The notes: generated by a model from the sequence alone, not told the origin. DNA of 64,000 nt from Argentina anserina (GCF_933775445.1 NC_065875.1:3596001-3660000), one strand, 5' to 3'. Positions 46,424 through 60,004 are shown, counted from the stretch's first letter. Numbers and translations are program-made.

Positions 46424-48564
46424 GTGGAAGGTGAGAGGGTTTGGTTTGAATTAGGGTTTTGGGGAGAAGAAGAAGAAGAAGAAGAAGGGAGCTACTTTCA
46501 TGGCGGAGTTGGAAATGGAGCTCTGCTGCTGCTCTCTCTCTCTCTCTCTCTGTTGTTTGTGACGTCAACAACAAAATTGAAAGAAAATGAAAGGGAGATT
46601 TTGAGTCATTGTTTTACTTGGACCGAAATGCCCCTCCACCTTCCTTGAGGCTTGAGCTTAGGACAGCAGCGAGGAGAGTGTGTGGTGTGTTTCAAATTTT
46701 TGGTATGAACCCCCAATGGAAATTGGACTTTTTTGACACCATGTTTCTCCATCTTGAGGAGGACTTGGAAATGGAAATGAACAGCATGGGTTCGTGTGGA
46801 TCCTTATGCGTCTACTTTGACAAATAATGAGATCTAAATCTAAAGTCAAAACAAATGACTTTATCATCCATTATATAAACCATTTCAATATGTGAGAGGT
46901 CAAACAATACTTTATATTTACTGACCTGAACGGTTGCAACAAGAAGCATATTACCAAATAAAGTTTAGGCTAGACAAAATCAACAACAAACAAATGTCAT
47001 TTTACTCTCTTTTATTCATTTTGTTATATCTTTTCTTTGATGATAAAAATGTCATTGTTTGAGCCAAACGGAACCCCCAATATATCTTCATCTTTCTTTC
47101 TTTTTTTGTTACCATATCTTTTAAGTTATGTAATTTACACACCCAGATTCTCTATGACTTTATCTTTCAACCAAAAACTTTTTGATGATTAATGGATTGC
47201 TATCATTATTGTTTTAAAAAAACACCATCATTTATTTCTACTATTTTAATTTGATTATGTTTTGGAGGTTCCCTAACTACCCTCTCGGTTTGGATAGTCA
47301 CTACTCACTACATAAATACTAAGTTAACAATAGCTTGGTTAGTTTGTAGACAAAATCAAATTAAATGTAATAAATAGATAGAGAGGGTGGGTGGGTGTAA
47401 AAGTAAATTCAGAATTAGTCTACTCATTTCATTATATAATCGCTGCTGATGTGTGTATGATTTGTTTTTCAAAAGTATGGAAATAGGTGAGGATATGTAG
47501 TGGAGATATGAAGTTATTGCATCTACCCACTATCTTTTTCTTTTTTATAATTTATATTTTTTATTTTATTAATTACGGTTTTATTCTTTTATAATTTAAA
47601 AATTGATTTAAATTAATTTATAGTCTAGCGTTATTAATGTATCTTCACGCATCTTTTGCTTATTAATAGTAAAATTATAGCAGTAATTAAGGCTACATTA
47701 AATATAATAGATGTTGACTGATAAGTTATTATCGTTGATCGTAAATGCCTTAAGCTACTTCCATCAGTTACTTTGACGGAATATTTTTGTGTATGGTGTT
47801 TAATTGGCCTAATTGTGAGAGGATGAGAGAGCTCCATTTTTTTCTCATAGTGATCTCAACTTCAACTTTTTGAAATCTTGGTGCCATTTGGCGACGTTGC
47901 TCTCCCTCTTGGTAGAGCAATATCGTGATGGTGTTGTCCACAGTGGAATGATACGCATGGACGATTGTGTTAGCGACATGAGATTTTTCCCACGAGACTC
48001 TTTGTTTGTGTTGATAGAGGCTACAATGTCATTGGTATGGCGTCAAGCAAATTTAGTGGCTTTGTAACAAGACTCTAGCTGGCAGGGAGGATGCTAAGTG
48101 GCGAACCTTCAGACTTGTTGGTGAGCGAATGATGTCGGATCTATTTTGTTCTGAATCGGCATCAGTGCTAGGCTTTAGGGCTTCTAGTCGGTGATCGTGT
48201 GGTGGTACTAATTTCAATGATTGTCAAATTTGTGGCCTACGAGGTCGTGGAGTTTCGAGACGAGAGTTGTTTTGAGCTAAATTTGAGTTTGACTATGCTC
48301 TTTATATTGAAGTATACAACCAAAGAGTTGTTTTATACTTTGTACTAAATTATGATTATCAAAGTTATGTCAGAATGATTCCTCTCTATGACCATCAAGA
48401 ATTCAAGAGATTAAAATCCAGTTTTAGAGGTACTACCTAGATTATGTTTTGTTCAAACAAAAAAAAATGTATTCTCTTTATATCCTCTATGGGCATGGAA
48501 AATTGCAACTCCCAAATTGGAAATCCCTATATGGTGGGGATTCCTAAAGGTAACACATAATAAT
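46424..48564. other. SUVH upstream region and intergenic DNA
   Basis: Next to the SUVH start are a GAA-type tract (46461-46490, minus-strand TTC) and a (CT)n tract (46532-46551), i.e. pyrimidine/purine repeats in the likely 5' UTR or promoter. The remainder is AT-rich without a recognised gene. Confidence 0.5.
46532..46551. repeat. (CT)n tract upstream of SUVH
   Basis: Ten CT units, about 110 bases before the SUVH start codon; GA/CT repeats are common in plant core promoters and 5' UTRs. Confidence 0.85.
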
Positions 48565-48897
48565 TTAGGCATTAATACTTTTGTCTAATGTTGTAATAAA
48601 TATATGGAATGCCCATATGGTGGGGATTCCTAAAGGTAACACAAACTTCCTAAACATACCTCCAAGACTATTTTTCTTTGATTTGGTGACCACACTATTT
48701 TTTCCAGGGTGGTCCGACTTGTTTGGCGAATTATATCGGTTTTTGCCCAGCCCTAGATAAATATAAAATTTGCCATCCTCTTCATATTCCCTTTGGTATT
48801 GAGCGAGCACCTCAGCCTCGAGAGTTCGGGGTCCATTAAACTCATGTGGATCCACTCTCACAAAAGTGTTGATTATGTTGTTGCTCATGGTCTCCAA
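48565..48897 (-). other. Unrecognised open frame
   Basis: 110 codons on the minus strand with a protein-like hydrophilic N-terminus (NTFVRVDPHEFNGPRTLEAE, AQYQREYEEDGKFY). The preceding minus-strand sequence (49230-48900) also reads as acidic, serine-rich peptide in pieces (MSSGSDYEDDQAKDAL) but with stops. It may be a decayed gene or transposon remnant. A 29-base direct repeat (ATATGGTGGGGATTCC...) occurs at 48529-48557 and again at 48615-48643 inside the frame. Confidence 0.3.
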
Positions 48898-50769
48898 ATA
48901 AACAATTCATGGATCTCTTAATGCATCCTTAGCCTGATCATCCTCATAGTCATCACTTCCACTAGACATGTAAGCCGAATTGCATACATCCATCATAAAA
49001 AATGAAGTATTACGACTACACAAATTAAACGCTAAAAATTTGTTTTCCATCCTGGTAAGTAGAGAGTTGCTCAAAAACTTCTTGCGAGCAACATTGTAAT
49101 ACAGTTAAATTGCATTATAGAGATCATTTGCATTGTTAAAGGTTGCAAAATCTATGCTAGCCAAAAGCTTATCTTTTTTCTTGCTCTGATGGACACTAAT
49201 TTTCAGGATGTTGGAACTAGAGTAAGACATTTTTAACTAATGAAGAAGATATGTTTGGCTAAGGAAGAAGAGTTTTGATATGTTGGCTTGTGAAATGAAA
49301 TGAAGCTAAAGTGGAGACACATCTATGATATATGTAGCTGGGAGGGGAGACTCTATCCTTCTTTCGTGACATTGCATTATCATTTCTAGTTAAGTTAACC
49401 ATCTCTCTCTCTCTCTCTCATTGTTTTTGTTACCAAATAAAGATGCAAATCACCAATGAGATTTTGATGCAAACATCGACTGCAAGTTTGCGGTTTTTGT
49501 AATATCAATATTTCTAATCTCGATTACCGACACAATTATAACTAATTAATTGACATTTATCTTAAATGTCGGAAATGTAATTTAATACGTTGATATTAAA
49601 CTACACGTCGTCACGAGCACATAAGTGTTCTCTGAATAACTATCTGATGCCCGATTTTTGTTTTACGAATTTTTAAAGTTTATTTGTTTATAAATGTTAT
49701 TCTGAATTTTTTTTTCTTTTTCATTTTTGGTTTTTAATTTAAGCCTTCTGAGAGAACAACCAAATCGTAAGGCCCAATATTCGAACCTATTTTTCTTAGC
49801 TCAATTCTCTTACCTTTTTGTTTTGTCACTTCACTCTTCCTCCTAATTTTCTGCACGATAGCAGAGAGAGAGAACTCTCCCTGCCTCTTCACCGAACACC
49901 GACAAAGCTTGTCCTCTGCCTCAAGCTACTGTCCGGTGATTCCAAACACATGCAATGGAATCACCTTACTCACCATTTCATTCTCTATCTATCAACATCA
50001 AAAACCTCTCCATACAACCCCAATTTTAGACAAATTGGAGCTAGTGTAGTGAGGGTCCAATGAGGAGCTCCGACGCCCAATTGAAGCTTCAACCACCGCT
50101 TTCAATTTCTGTTGAGTAAGCTTAAGTTCATTTCTTTGGAAACCCAGTCTAATTCCTCTTTCGATTTCAAGAATTTAGCCTAATTTCATGTTCTATGTTT
50201 TATGGGTTTTGACACCGTCGTCGTGTAACCACCGTCAACTTCCTTCTCGGCGTTACCAAGGTTCTCCAATGGGCATATCAACTTTATCCTAGTAAGCCCA
50301 ATCAAACATCCGCTCCTATTTCTTTTTCCAATGCAATCGCCCTTTGTTTTTCTATGAATCAGTCCTTGATCATCTTTCCTCCTCTGTTTCGATTCTGGGT
50401 ATAGAAACTACTAATTTTATCTTCTAGGTGATGTGGTAGCTACGTGGAGACCTTGAAGTGAGTGTGGAATGCAACGGTGTGGTAGTAACAGCTCGGATTC
50501 AAGAGGACAGAGCCCAACAACCTCCAAATATATGACTTTGAGTTCAAGAAGGTAGAAAGCCATCCCTTCATGGCTCTGATATATAGATTTGATGTTTTTG
50601 AATTGTTGTTGATGTTGAACTGGGTTTGCATGTTGATTTTGGAGTAATCGGAGATGGGTTTATGTTGGCGGAAACGTTATCGAATAGATAAGGATGAAAA
50701 ATGAGTTTTTTTACGATTTTCAGTTTACCCTTTTTTACAGTTCACTGTCAATGTGAAATTACTATTATG
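48898..50769. other. Intergenic
   Basis: No supported gene. A (CT)n tract lies at 49402-49420. A 5'-UTR-like stretch precedes ATGAGGAGCTCCGACGCC near 50059, but that frame stops after 19 codons. Confidence 0.45.
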
Positions 50770-52902
50770 TGTCACGCCCCAACTCAATTAAAGGTATAAA
50801 CTCGAGTTAAGATGGTATCATACTTGCAATAGGTTTAATAAAGAGGGTGAGCTAAATTTAGTAGGCTAACTAAAATCCTAACAAAAATTTTATTTTCAAA
50901 CACAATTAACAAAATCACATTGCAAGTAAACAATGCATGAATATGATGTTCACTCTCAATTCTGCATCACTCTCAAATCTATAAATTTTCTCTTTATTAG
51001 TTATCTCGTAAAATTCATGGCCTCCAAACCCGAAACCCTATAAGATCATTTTACCGGCATCCGTTAAAGAGGCTTATTTTCCCTAAATCTATACACATGT
51101 GGGCTGACCATGGATCTTGGATACCCTATGAGTAAACTCAACTACACAAGGGTTTTCAATAACAAATTTCATATCCCAACACTCATATTTTCTTTAACTT
51201 CCAACTCTCTTTTCCCCAATGAAACTATATATGTTCATGCATCACATACTTATAAGCAAGAACACTTGCTTTCTAAAATAACTTTATAATATTAGTTCAA
51301 AAATAAAAACACATGATTTCCCAACATAAATATTTTTATATCTAACCAATGTTTTGAAAACAATCAACATTTACCATTCAACATTTAAATCAAACAATGT
51401 CAAACATATCACACAATTACATATATAAACACCCCCATCAAACCCTACCTCGTAATTCCTAGCGCAAAACTCGAGATCAGACTTTGCTCCTAGACTTAAG
51501 GATCACTAAGAACGTCTCAAGAACCGTACCGAAGGAGTAAATACATACACAACAATGAATAAAACTAAAATTAGTAACATTGTCATTGTAGACTATATGA
51601 CAAAGGTAATTGTGAATCAACAACTCTACTTAGTCATCATACTGAAATACATAAAACATATAAAAAATACACTAAGGAACACTACTAGATGACCACAGTT
51701 GCAGCTTAATTAAGGACCCATTTTAAAAACAAAATTCATGTTTTCCCAAGTTTAAAACAATGAGAGACTCACTGACTTCAACTTTAGTTTTAAATAACAT
51801 AAGACTAGTAAAATCTATTGATCTATGACCTAATTGAAAGATGACATTACAAACTTTAAGTACATAGTTTATATTCGGAAAACAAAGCTTTGAGCAGAAA
51901 ATTATGATCTTTCAAAGTTATGGCAAAATAAACAAAAACCCAGATTTCTAGTTTTCCTAAAAAATTAGCTGATTTTCGGAAAGCTTTTGGCATAGCAAAT
52001 ATAGTCCAAATCCAGTGATTCTTTAACGTACATAAAGCTTAAACAATGAGATTTTCAGATATACTTTTAGATTTCAAAACAAAGATACGAGCTGAAAGAT
52101 ATCTCAATTTAAAGTAAGCACATAAATTAGTTTTTTGTAAAATTTTCAGAATTTTCAGATTTGTTTCCACTCCTTTTAAATCAAGTTTTGAGGTAACAAA
52201 TGAAGCTTCAATGCTTGGAAAAGAGTATGTTCAATCCAAAAACCAACAAACATTTTAAACTTCACAACCCAAGAATCATAAGCATCATAAAATTGATTAG
52301 AACATCCAAAACTCAAGAACAATGTTCTTGAACTTCAACCACATTAACCAAGACCAAAACTCACAACATATAATCAATTTCCTAAACTAGATAACAAATT
52401 TTGGTATGAAACAAGAATTTAAAACGAAAACAAGAGGAAATCACCTTAATCTAAAAACAAATATCTAACTTTGGGTCTAAAACTATTAAAATAATTGAAC
52501 TACCTTAAGATGAAGAAGACTAGGCTTTTAGTTCCCAAATTCCTTACAATTTTTTGTCTCTCTTTGCCCTCTGCCTCACTCCCTCTCTCAGTATATCAAA
52601 TAAACTATTGACACTATTTGGCCAGTTAGGAAGGACTTGAGAGCGACTCTCCTTTCCTCCAATCACATTGCTCATCTAAATCCACCTCTTACTTCAAAAC
52701 CAGTTCTCAACTGATGACACCTCCTGCTTAAACTCTCCCACCCAAAATAGCGAAGCGTACTTCATACTCTAGCATATCTCAGACTCTCCTCTCTTATTTT
52801 TTTTCTTAAGAAAAGATAAAAATAAATAAAATAAAATTGCAAATGAAAATGGTTTAGTCCTAAACTCCTAATAAATGAAAAATGCAGACTTAGGGTGTCA
52901 CA
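50770..52902 (-). repeat. Solo LTR, family B
   Basis: 2133 bp with TG...CA ends (TGTCACGCCCC to GGGTGTCACA) and an exact 5-bp duplication TTATG on both sides (50765-50769 and 52903-52907). No gag or pol. Read on the minus strand it starts TGTGACACCCTAAG and ends GGGGCGTGACA, so I assume minus orientation. Its body is not related to family A apart from similar end sequences. Confidence 0.9.
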
Positions 52903-52907
52903 TTATG

Positions 52908-54401
52908 CCCCTAGTAGAGAATTATTGTTTTACAGTTTGGCTTTATTAGTTTACGGTTTTATCCTAAGTTATCTTTTTACTATTTACCAAATGATTTTAA
53001 CGGTTTTATTTTTATTGAGGTAACTTAATGAAAACTCATTTTTAATTAAATGACGACGAATTAACGTAACGCTTAATTACGACTAATATTAGTTCGGATT
53101 TCCGCCTTGTTCGAAATGGAGAACTGTATAACTTAGAAATGTGTTGGTATAATAAATAAATCATCGATACGATTCTGAGTAGCTTTAGTATCCTTAAAGT
53201 ATGCTTAGTATCGCTCAACATTTGAAATTGGTCTCTTTTTTAGTTTTCCGAGTATTAGTCGATAATTGATCAAGATGGTCAACTCATGAGAATTGAGTCA
53301 ACTTACGATACTCAAATTTGGTATTAACTCTTTTGATAAATGGATTTAGAGTTGATGCTACGAGATCGTACAAGGTTGAAGCAGCAGCAGCATTACGTTG
53401 AAATTGGGCTAACAGCACGGATTCTGCTCTTCATTCCAAGTAGGGTGAGCTAACCTCTTATGTGTTAATTTCATGCCCTTTAAATTCCTTGGCAATGCCT
53501 CAGTGGTTGTTTATGAATTAAAGTGCATTATGATTTGAGAATAGTAAAATCAAGGATAGACAGATATACATGTGTGTAGACCTGAGAATTAATGGGGCTC
53601 GGGAGTCCGGTCACCTCATGGTGTCGATAACCATAAACCTTCGAAGGGGTAATGTCATGTTTAAGACTTGGATCCATTCTTTACTATTTTATTGAACAAC
53701 AAAGGCAATCGAACACGACTTAAGAGGTGACTCATTCACCTTCTAGTCGTTAGGATCAGTCACCACTGATTGAATATTTATTTGATGGTCATCCATATGC
53801 ATTGTTTGCATGTTTTCCCTTAAAAGAAACTTAACCCTTTTATTAAAGGTTTATAGCACGTGCTCACATCTAAATGATTTAAGATTTCATAAAACTTAGT
53901 CTATCTTACTTTCAAACCACATACATGGGCGGCCCTATTGGGTGAACGAAGATGAAACTCACTCTTACTATAATTTTTTGTGCATGTTAGAAAACAATAA
54001 AGGTTTAGGAAACGTGAAGTTTAGAAGTACATCAGCCTTCAATTACTTTGTCTTGGCGTTGATGCTAACTTTATTAGATAGTTTGATAGACCATGAACAT
54101 AAACGATATATCCACTTTGATTAAAAAGAGACCATATCTCAACAAACTAAAGGTCATATATGTTCTTGGGTTTTTTTTTGTTCCATTCCTCATCAATTTT
54201 GTTATCCTCTTATAGCTTGACATGCTGTCAGGATAACAACATCACCCTTCTTAACTCCTAACGAAACATACCTTTAACAATGATTCAATTGTATCCAAAT
54301 ACAGAAGCCAAACCCAGACCACTATTATCAACACCACACCCATCATCTTAAAAAGAAAATCCACACACACCTCAATTAATTCAATCAAAACAGCGCATTA
54401 C
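52908..54401. other. Non-coding, probably repetitive
   Basis: No gene seen. Phrases such as GGGCTCGGGAGTCCGGTCACC, GGTGTCGATAACCATAAACC and GGGTGAGCTAACCTC look like LTR sequence of another retroelement, but I find no ends. Confidence 0.4.
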
Positions 54402-54766
54402 CTTGTCTAAGTCCTGCTTCAACTCTTGCATTTTCTTGTTGGAAGCTTCATAATCGAACTTCTTCTTGTTTAATGCTTCACAATCGAACTTCTTCATAGC
54501 TTTCGATGCAGATGCATTTCCCTTCAGATACTTGTTGATATCACGATATATCAAATGGAGATCCACAACTAAAACAAACAAAACAGCCTCTCGCCTAAAC
54601 ACCTGGATCTCTTTCTAGGAATCCGAGATATTGTTCGCCTGCATAGATTCCTGGTTTTCACCACCACATCCAGATGAAAAGTCTTTACCTGCTCTTCAAA
54701 TTCAATCAGTGGTCCAGGGACTTGGTCATCGCTGGAGAAAACGATGACGGTGACTTGTTGAGCCAT
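54402..54766 (-). other. Fragment of an unknown two-exon gene
   Basis: On the minus strand ATG at 54766 opens AQQVTVIVFSSDDQVPGPLI and EFEEQVKTFHLDVVVK, ending at TAG (54569-54571). TTTGTTTTAG then looks like an acceptor for a 167-nt exon (54568-54402) encoding a lysine-rich, probably coiled-coil peptide (KKFDYEASNKKMQELKQDLD), with a good donor AAG/GTAATG at 54401. No further exon is found. The first exon and its leader are duplicated at 55506-55652 in a version that lacks 24 bases and has EEWVKTFDPDVVVKSENQDP. I do not recognise the family; both copies look truncated. Confidence 0.45.
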
Positions 54767-55505
54767 CGGGGATGAGGGAGATCTGTGAGAGAGGGATTGA
54801 TGGAGTTCGCGAGAGAGCAACTGAGGGTTTTTCTCTTTAAAATATTAGCTCAAAATATATTTAACAAAACAAGAGAGCAAGCTGAGGGTATTTCTAATCT
54901 TTGTAGGGGTGTATAACTGTATATGCAGTTTTATTTTTGTTTTTTGTTTACACAACTACTGTGGCGAACGAAATGATAAAAAGTTAAAAGCGCGCGTGAT
55001 CTCCACTCGATCCAATTTCTAGGGTTCGTCGTCGATGGCGGAGACGATTCACTCAGCAGACGACATGAACGACTCACCGATTCAGATTCCGGAGGCCCCC
55101 GCCCCGACCCCACCACTTTGACATTACCCCCGCCCCCTCTCCTCTCAAGGCAAGCTGATGTCCCACGACATCGCAAGGGGATTGAGCGTTGATTTGGGAG
55201 CTGACTAGTCGAGTACTCTGTCTCACAATGCATAGTTTATGTAAGGTAATCTTTATTGCTTTTTTTTTTTTTGCTACTAATCTTGGGTTTTTTTCCTGTA
55301 GTATGATTCATTATCCTTATGGTTTCTTTGGAGGTTCTATATATTTATCCCTTTTCTTAACCAGCTATCTGGTCGTACTATATGCTTCAGAATGATCTTA
55401 TCATTCATATTAATATTTGAGTGCATGGTTGAATGAGTGAGGCTCCATTCTGAGAATTATACATTTGACTAGGAACTCATAGAAACAAACAACACAACAA
55501 CCTGC
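54767..55505. other. Spacer between the duplicated gene fragments
   Basis: Plus-strand ATGGCGGAGACGATTCAC at 55035 opens a 28-codon frame (ETIHSADDMNDSPIQIPEAP) behind a leader-like sequence. It ends at a stop at about 55121 and could be the start of another captured gene. Nothing else is seen. Confidence 0.35.
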
Positions 55506-55652
55506 CTAAACGCCTGGATTTCCTTCTAGGAATCTGAGGTATTGTTTGTCTGGATCCTGGTTTTCACTTTTCACCACCACATCCGGATCAAAAGTCTTCA
55601 CCCACTCTTCGAACTCAATCAGTGGTCCGGGGACGGTGACTTGTTGAGCCAT
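55506..55652 (-). pseudogene. Second copy of the unknown gene's first exon
   Basis: It reads 48 codons plus TAG: AQQVTVPGPLIEFEEWVKTF then DPDVVVKSENQDPDKQYLRF. The surrounding ~270 bases (about 55490-55757) match 54575-54865, including the leader CTCTCACAGATCT and AT-rich upstream. No downstream exon is seen. Confidence 0.55.
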
Positions 55653-55987
55653 CGCGGATAAGGAAGATCTGTGAGAGAGGGATTGATGGAGTTCGCGAGA
55701 GAGCGACTGCAGGTTTTTCTCTTAAACAAAATTAGCTCAATATATATTTAATAAAATGGATACGGTTTTATTGGTTTTCCACCCAAATCAATTTGATTTG
55801 ATCAGTTTTTGGCTTAAATCGGTTTTTGCCCGGGCCTACTAGCAAAATCCTATTAATACTTACGCTAGTCAGAACTGGACACATGCAAGCCATGAACCGA
55901 TCAAACATTGACGTAGAGTCTCACATCACATAATCGATGTGTTTTAGAGAAGATTAATGAAAAATATACAAAGACATTTGGGCATGT

Positions 55988-56009
55988 CCCCCCCCCCCCC
56001 CCCCCCCCA
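55988..56009. repeat. C22 homopolymer
   Basis: Twenty-two consecutive C. Such a run is unusual in plant DNA and its true length is unreliable. Confidence 0.9.
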
Positions 56010-56616
56010 GATCAAACTTGACCTCAAGCACTATACGGGTTCGATTGGTTTGGGACGGGATGAGATTTAGCCCGTACCGATATTAATGGTTTGGAATCGT
56101 AAATTTCAAGGGTTGGTACCAAAATCATACCACTACAAATTAGTTCAGGACGAGTTCAGTAAATTAGCAATCTAAATTTGCACTTTTGCATGTACGTTCA
56201 TCTATTTGCAATTAACTAATGTAAATTAGCATGGTAAACCTACAAACGTGTAAATGAAGAAAGTGCATTAATTCGAAAAATTCCGTATGGATCATACACA
56301 TACCAAACTGACCCGCTTGGAAGTTTTCGGTATAAATTTTGCATAAGAGGGAGAAATTTTACTTATTCATCTTGACCTATTAGAATTCGGCTCGGTATGT
56401 TTGGTTTCAACCAATTTTTTGATATCATATCTCAACCCTAAAGTGTTCTGTTACCCGTTGTGTAGCTACTATAGTGTTATTTCCCTTGTTTTTAAAATAT
56501 TTACCTTTGACACCTTTACCCACTCCCAATCCATTTAAACTAACAGATTCTGTTAGTTGCTAAATTACAAATTTTTCCTTGTTTTTTGTTTTTTGTTTTT
56601 TGTTTTAGGAAAATAC
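56010..56616. other. Intergenic
   Basis: No gene seen. GTTTTTT-type short repeats lie at 56580-56606, just before the retroelement. Confidence 0.5.
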
Positions 56617-58198
56617 TGAGGGTTGACGAGTGCTCGATTACTCGACATCAATATTTAACCCTGAACACATCATAGTAGTATAAAGCAAGAGGGTATCGTT
56701 CACAAACCGGGGATCCAGCCAGGGCTTAGGATCACAGTACTTACACGAATTCATAAAGGTTTTAAGGTTTGATATAGATTTTGGATTGAGTCATAAAAAC
56801 AGTAAATAAAACCTAAGCTAATATATACATGTGATCAACCAACCAACACATAAACAATCACCAAAACATCTCATACAAAGAAAATCGAACCAAGCTCTAT
56901 GTCTTTCTTCTAGCATCATGCCGAGACCATATATTGAACAACTAAGGTTGGATCATGCAATCTAAGTTCCAAATCAGTAACCTATATGCATAGACACTTA
57001 ACACATTCAAGTCTTGCCACTCGGCTTCATTGAAATATAACATGTTCATCTTACCACATAATCCCAAAGTCATGCATATCGAATTCATTAAGTATGTCAC
57101 CTACTTAACCCCCAATCATGCAATTTCGAAAATCATATAGAAAAGAATAAACATATTCATAGCATAAGTCTTTAATCCAACAACCTAAATATCATGCTAC
57201 AATCGTACACATAACACTTAGAAATCAAAATTGATCAAGAACAAGGTTCGGCAGAAACCAAAAACAGAAATTCCATAAAACCAAAACATAATTTCGAATC
57301 CTTTACATAAGTTGAATCAAGTAGCTATTTCATAGACAAAATTGAAACAAGATTACTCTACACAAATCGCAACTCATCCAAGAACAAGAATAAAACCAAA
57401 AACCGAATTGAAATAAAGAGAGAATCATGGTTACACTTTATCAATCAATCGATCCTACAAGGTGTAGCCAAGACTTCTATGGATGAAACCTCTTCTCAAT
57501 CGTGCTTCAAGGCTATAGATAAAGGTGGAGAATGGTGGAATCGGTTTTAGGATTTCTTGGAAGGATGAATGATGAATTCGGCAGAGCTATGGTTGTGTTT
57601 GTGTATAGGGCTGATGATGTTGCTGAATGGAGAGGCCGGCCTCTATATATAGAGGTGTAGGAAGCCTTCTTGCCGTGCCATAAGGAGATAGAATCCAATT
57701 GGGAAACTGAAATCCTCTTTGTTATGGATTTGATTTATGTACTCCATATCCAACTTGATGTAGGAAACCAAGTCCAATAGGGAGATCACTTTAAGGGCTG
57801 TACGGCAATCTCTTGGTCCAACTAGAAGTAGCTAGGCCGGCCTCCTCTTCTCCTTGTTCAACTCGAATATGATTTCCTTGTTCAACTAGGAATGCAACTC
57901 GGCAACTCTCCTTTCTTTCCAAATATGATTTGTCTTTCCTGAAAAGAAATCGTCGATTAAGAAATAGGAAAGAATGAAAATAGGAAAGTAGAGTCCTAGT
58001 CGAGTAAGGAATCCTAGCTCAATAAGGATTTCTAACACTTAGCACAATTTCATCATCAAATCATCCAAATTCGAAATAGCTCTACCTAAAACATACATAT
58101 GACACATATGAACCTAAAACAACTAAATAAGAAGTAACAAAGCATAAGAATAGGGCATATAATCATTAAGAACGTCACACTTTGTGCTCCTATCAACA
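56617..58198 (-). repeat. 3' LTR of the gypsy element
   Basis: Approximately 1.58 kb. On the minus strand it starts near TGTTGATAGGAGCACAAAG, directly after a polypurine tract, and ends GTCAACCCTCA. The start could be 3 bases later (TGATAGGAGC). The partner LTR needed to confirm both ends is outside the window. Non-coding. The first five outer bases, AATAC at 56612-56616, would be the target site. Confidence 0.7.
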
Positions 58199-60004
58199 AC
58201 CCCACACTTAGACTTTGCTAGTCCCTTAGCAAACACTAAAAAGGGAAATCAAAACATAAACGAAATCAATACACTAAAGCTATCGACACAACATTCTAAT
58301 GCCTTCAACATTTTGTCTCAGAGATCTTCAAACTCATAGCATCAAGAATAACACGCAATCGAAATAGATAAGATGAATTCAATGGTTAATAAACATGAAA
58401 TTTCGTTTAACAAGTAAGACATGGCAGAAACAAAGGTGATTTTAAGCTCGACATGTTCAAACAAGTTCAAATTCAACTCACATAGGATATGCACTCCAAA
58501 TCTTTTCTCTCAAGAACATGGCATATGCTTAAAAGCTTTTCACACACAAGAGTTATGAACATAGTGAAAATCGAAAACCTCATGAAAGATACCAATCATA
58601 TGCACAAATGAACCCAAACCATATGCTTACTTATGAAACAAACTCCACAAATCAAGAGCTACTCATTTTAAGAATCATGTGGATCTTTTAGAAAATGGTA
58701 GGCTAGGCTCGGCATGGATATATTTTCAAGGTAAAAGGAATCACAAAGGTCATCCTCAAGACTTAGCAGAGCAAAACATCCACCTTATGTCGCCATACTC
58801 CATAAAAACAAGGGTCAAATATCATCATGTTGGACCCATTCTTCCCTTTAAACATTGTGAAAACGAACAAAGGCTGAGTATAACATTATTGAGCCTTCAA
58901 CAAATACATCACAACTCCAAATTCACATAAACAAGTATGTATGCCGAGATCATCATTCAAATTTTTTCCTCTTTTCTTGCCGTGCATCATGAATCTTTTC
59001 TTTATTTTTCACACGGCATCAATACATTTTTCTTTATTTTCATACTCTTTTCACGGCATAACATACATACAATAGCATAACCCCACACTTGAATCAAATC
59101 ATCACTCCATATTAACATCCAAAAATCGGCTCTGCCAAGCCTCACAGACAAGGTAGAGATATAACTATACTAAGCAAGGATATAACATGTTGGTAATGAA
59201 AGAAAAGGCTTAACGTAGGCTCAAAGGGGTTAACACTAAGGTGTCCCAAGCAGGGCTCAAATAAGGATACGGCTTTTTGGCTTTAAGTGGTGGAAATCCT
59301 AAAAAGATCCAACAATCCTTTTCAAAATCAGAGTATATTATGATACAAAGCTTCGAAAGTTTCACAAAGTAAGTTCTAGCATTCTCTAGTTCATTGCAAT
59401 TCTATGGCATATGAATTGATCAAAATAGATGTAATGAGGTTATAATGCCAAGAAACGATAGAGTAAACTCTCCAAAGAAAGACACATATATATGGCTCGA
59501 ATCTCACATAGGTTACATGAATTCAAACAAGTAAGGAACATGCTCATTCTGTACCTAAGTTTCAAATTCCTCATCTACTACATGTTCGTACAAAATCTAC
59601 ACATCGATTAACCATCAAATAACAATGAAGTTCATTCCAATATCATGATCATCTATCAACCATAAATTCAAAGATCAACTCATCCTAGACAGTCAAAGGC
59701 ATACCTAGGACTCAAAACAAAAACAAAACAACTAAACAACTTCAAAAATCGAAAAACAGAACCAAAATGACACTAAAATTTCGAAAATCAAAACACAAAA
59801 TTGAAACACATAAGCATCAAACACTAGAATTCAACGAATGATGAATACCCCACCCCACACTTAAAACTTACATTGCCCTCAATGTACAATATGATAAGCA
59901 ACGAAATTTAGAAAGAGATAAGGGATAAGAAAATGCAAACACTCGTTGATGGCTCCTTCTTTGGCTTAAGTTTAGAGTCTATAGCCTAGACTATCTCCAA
60001 AGCA
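58199..60004 (-). other. 3' non-coding region of the gypsy element
   Basis: About 1.8 kb between pol and the LTR, without an open frame of note. Athila elements carry an env-like gene here; none is recognisable, so it is absent or decayed. Purine tract AAGTGTGGGGTGGGG lies at 59862-59848 and AAGTGTGGGG at 58209-58200, next to the LTR. Confidence 0.7.

Noticed and set aside
45932..46648. 238-codon plus-strand frame
   Set aside because: Antisense to the Pro-rich SUVH N-terminus and GC-rich leader; Gly/Arg/Glu low complexity.
50440..50631. 63-codon minus-strand frame
   Set aside because: No motif, and low-complexity Asn/Ser composition.
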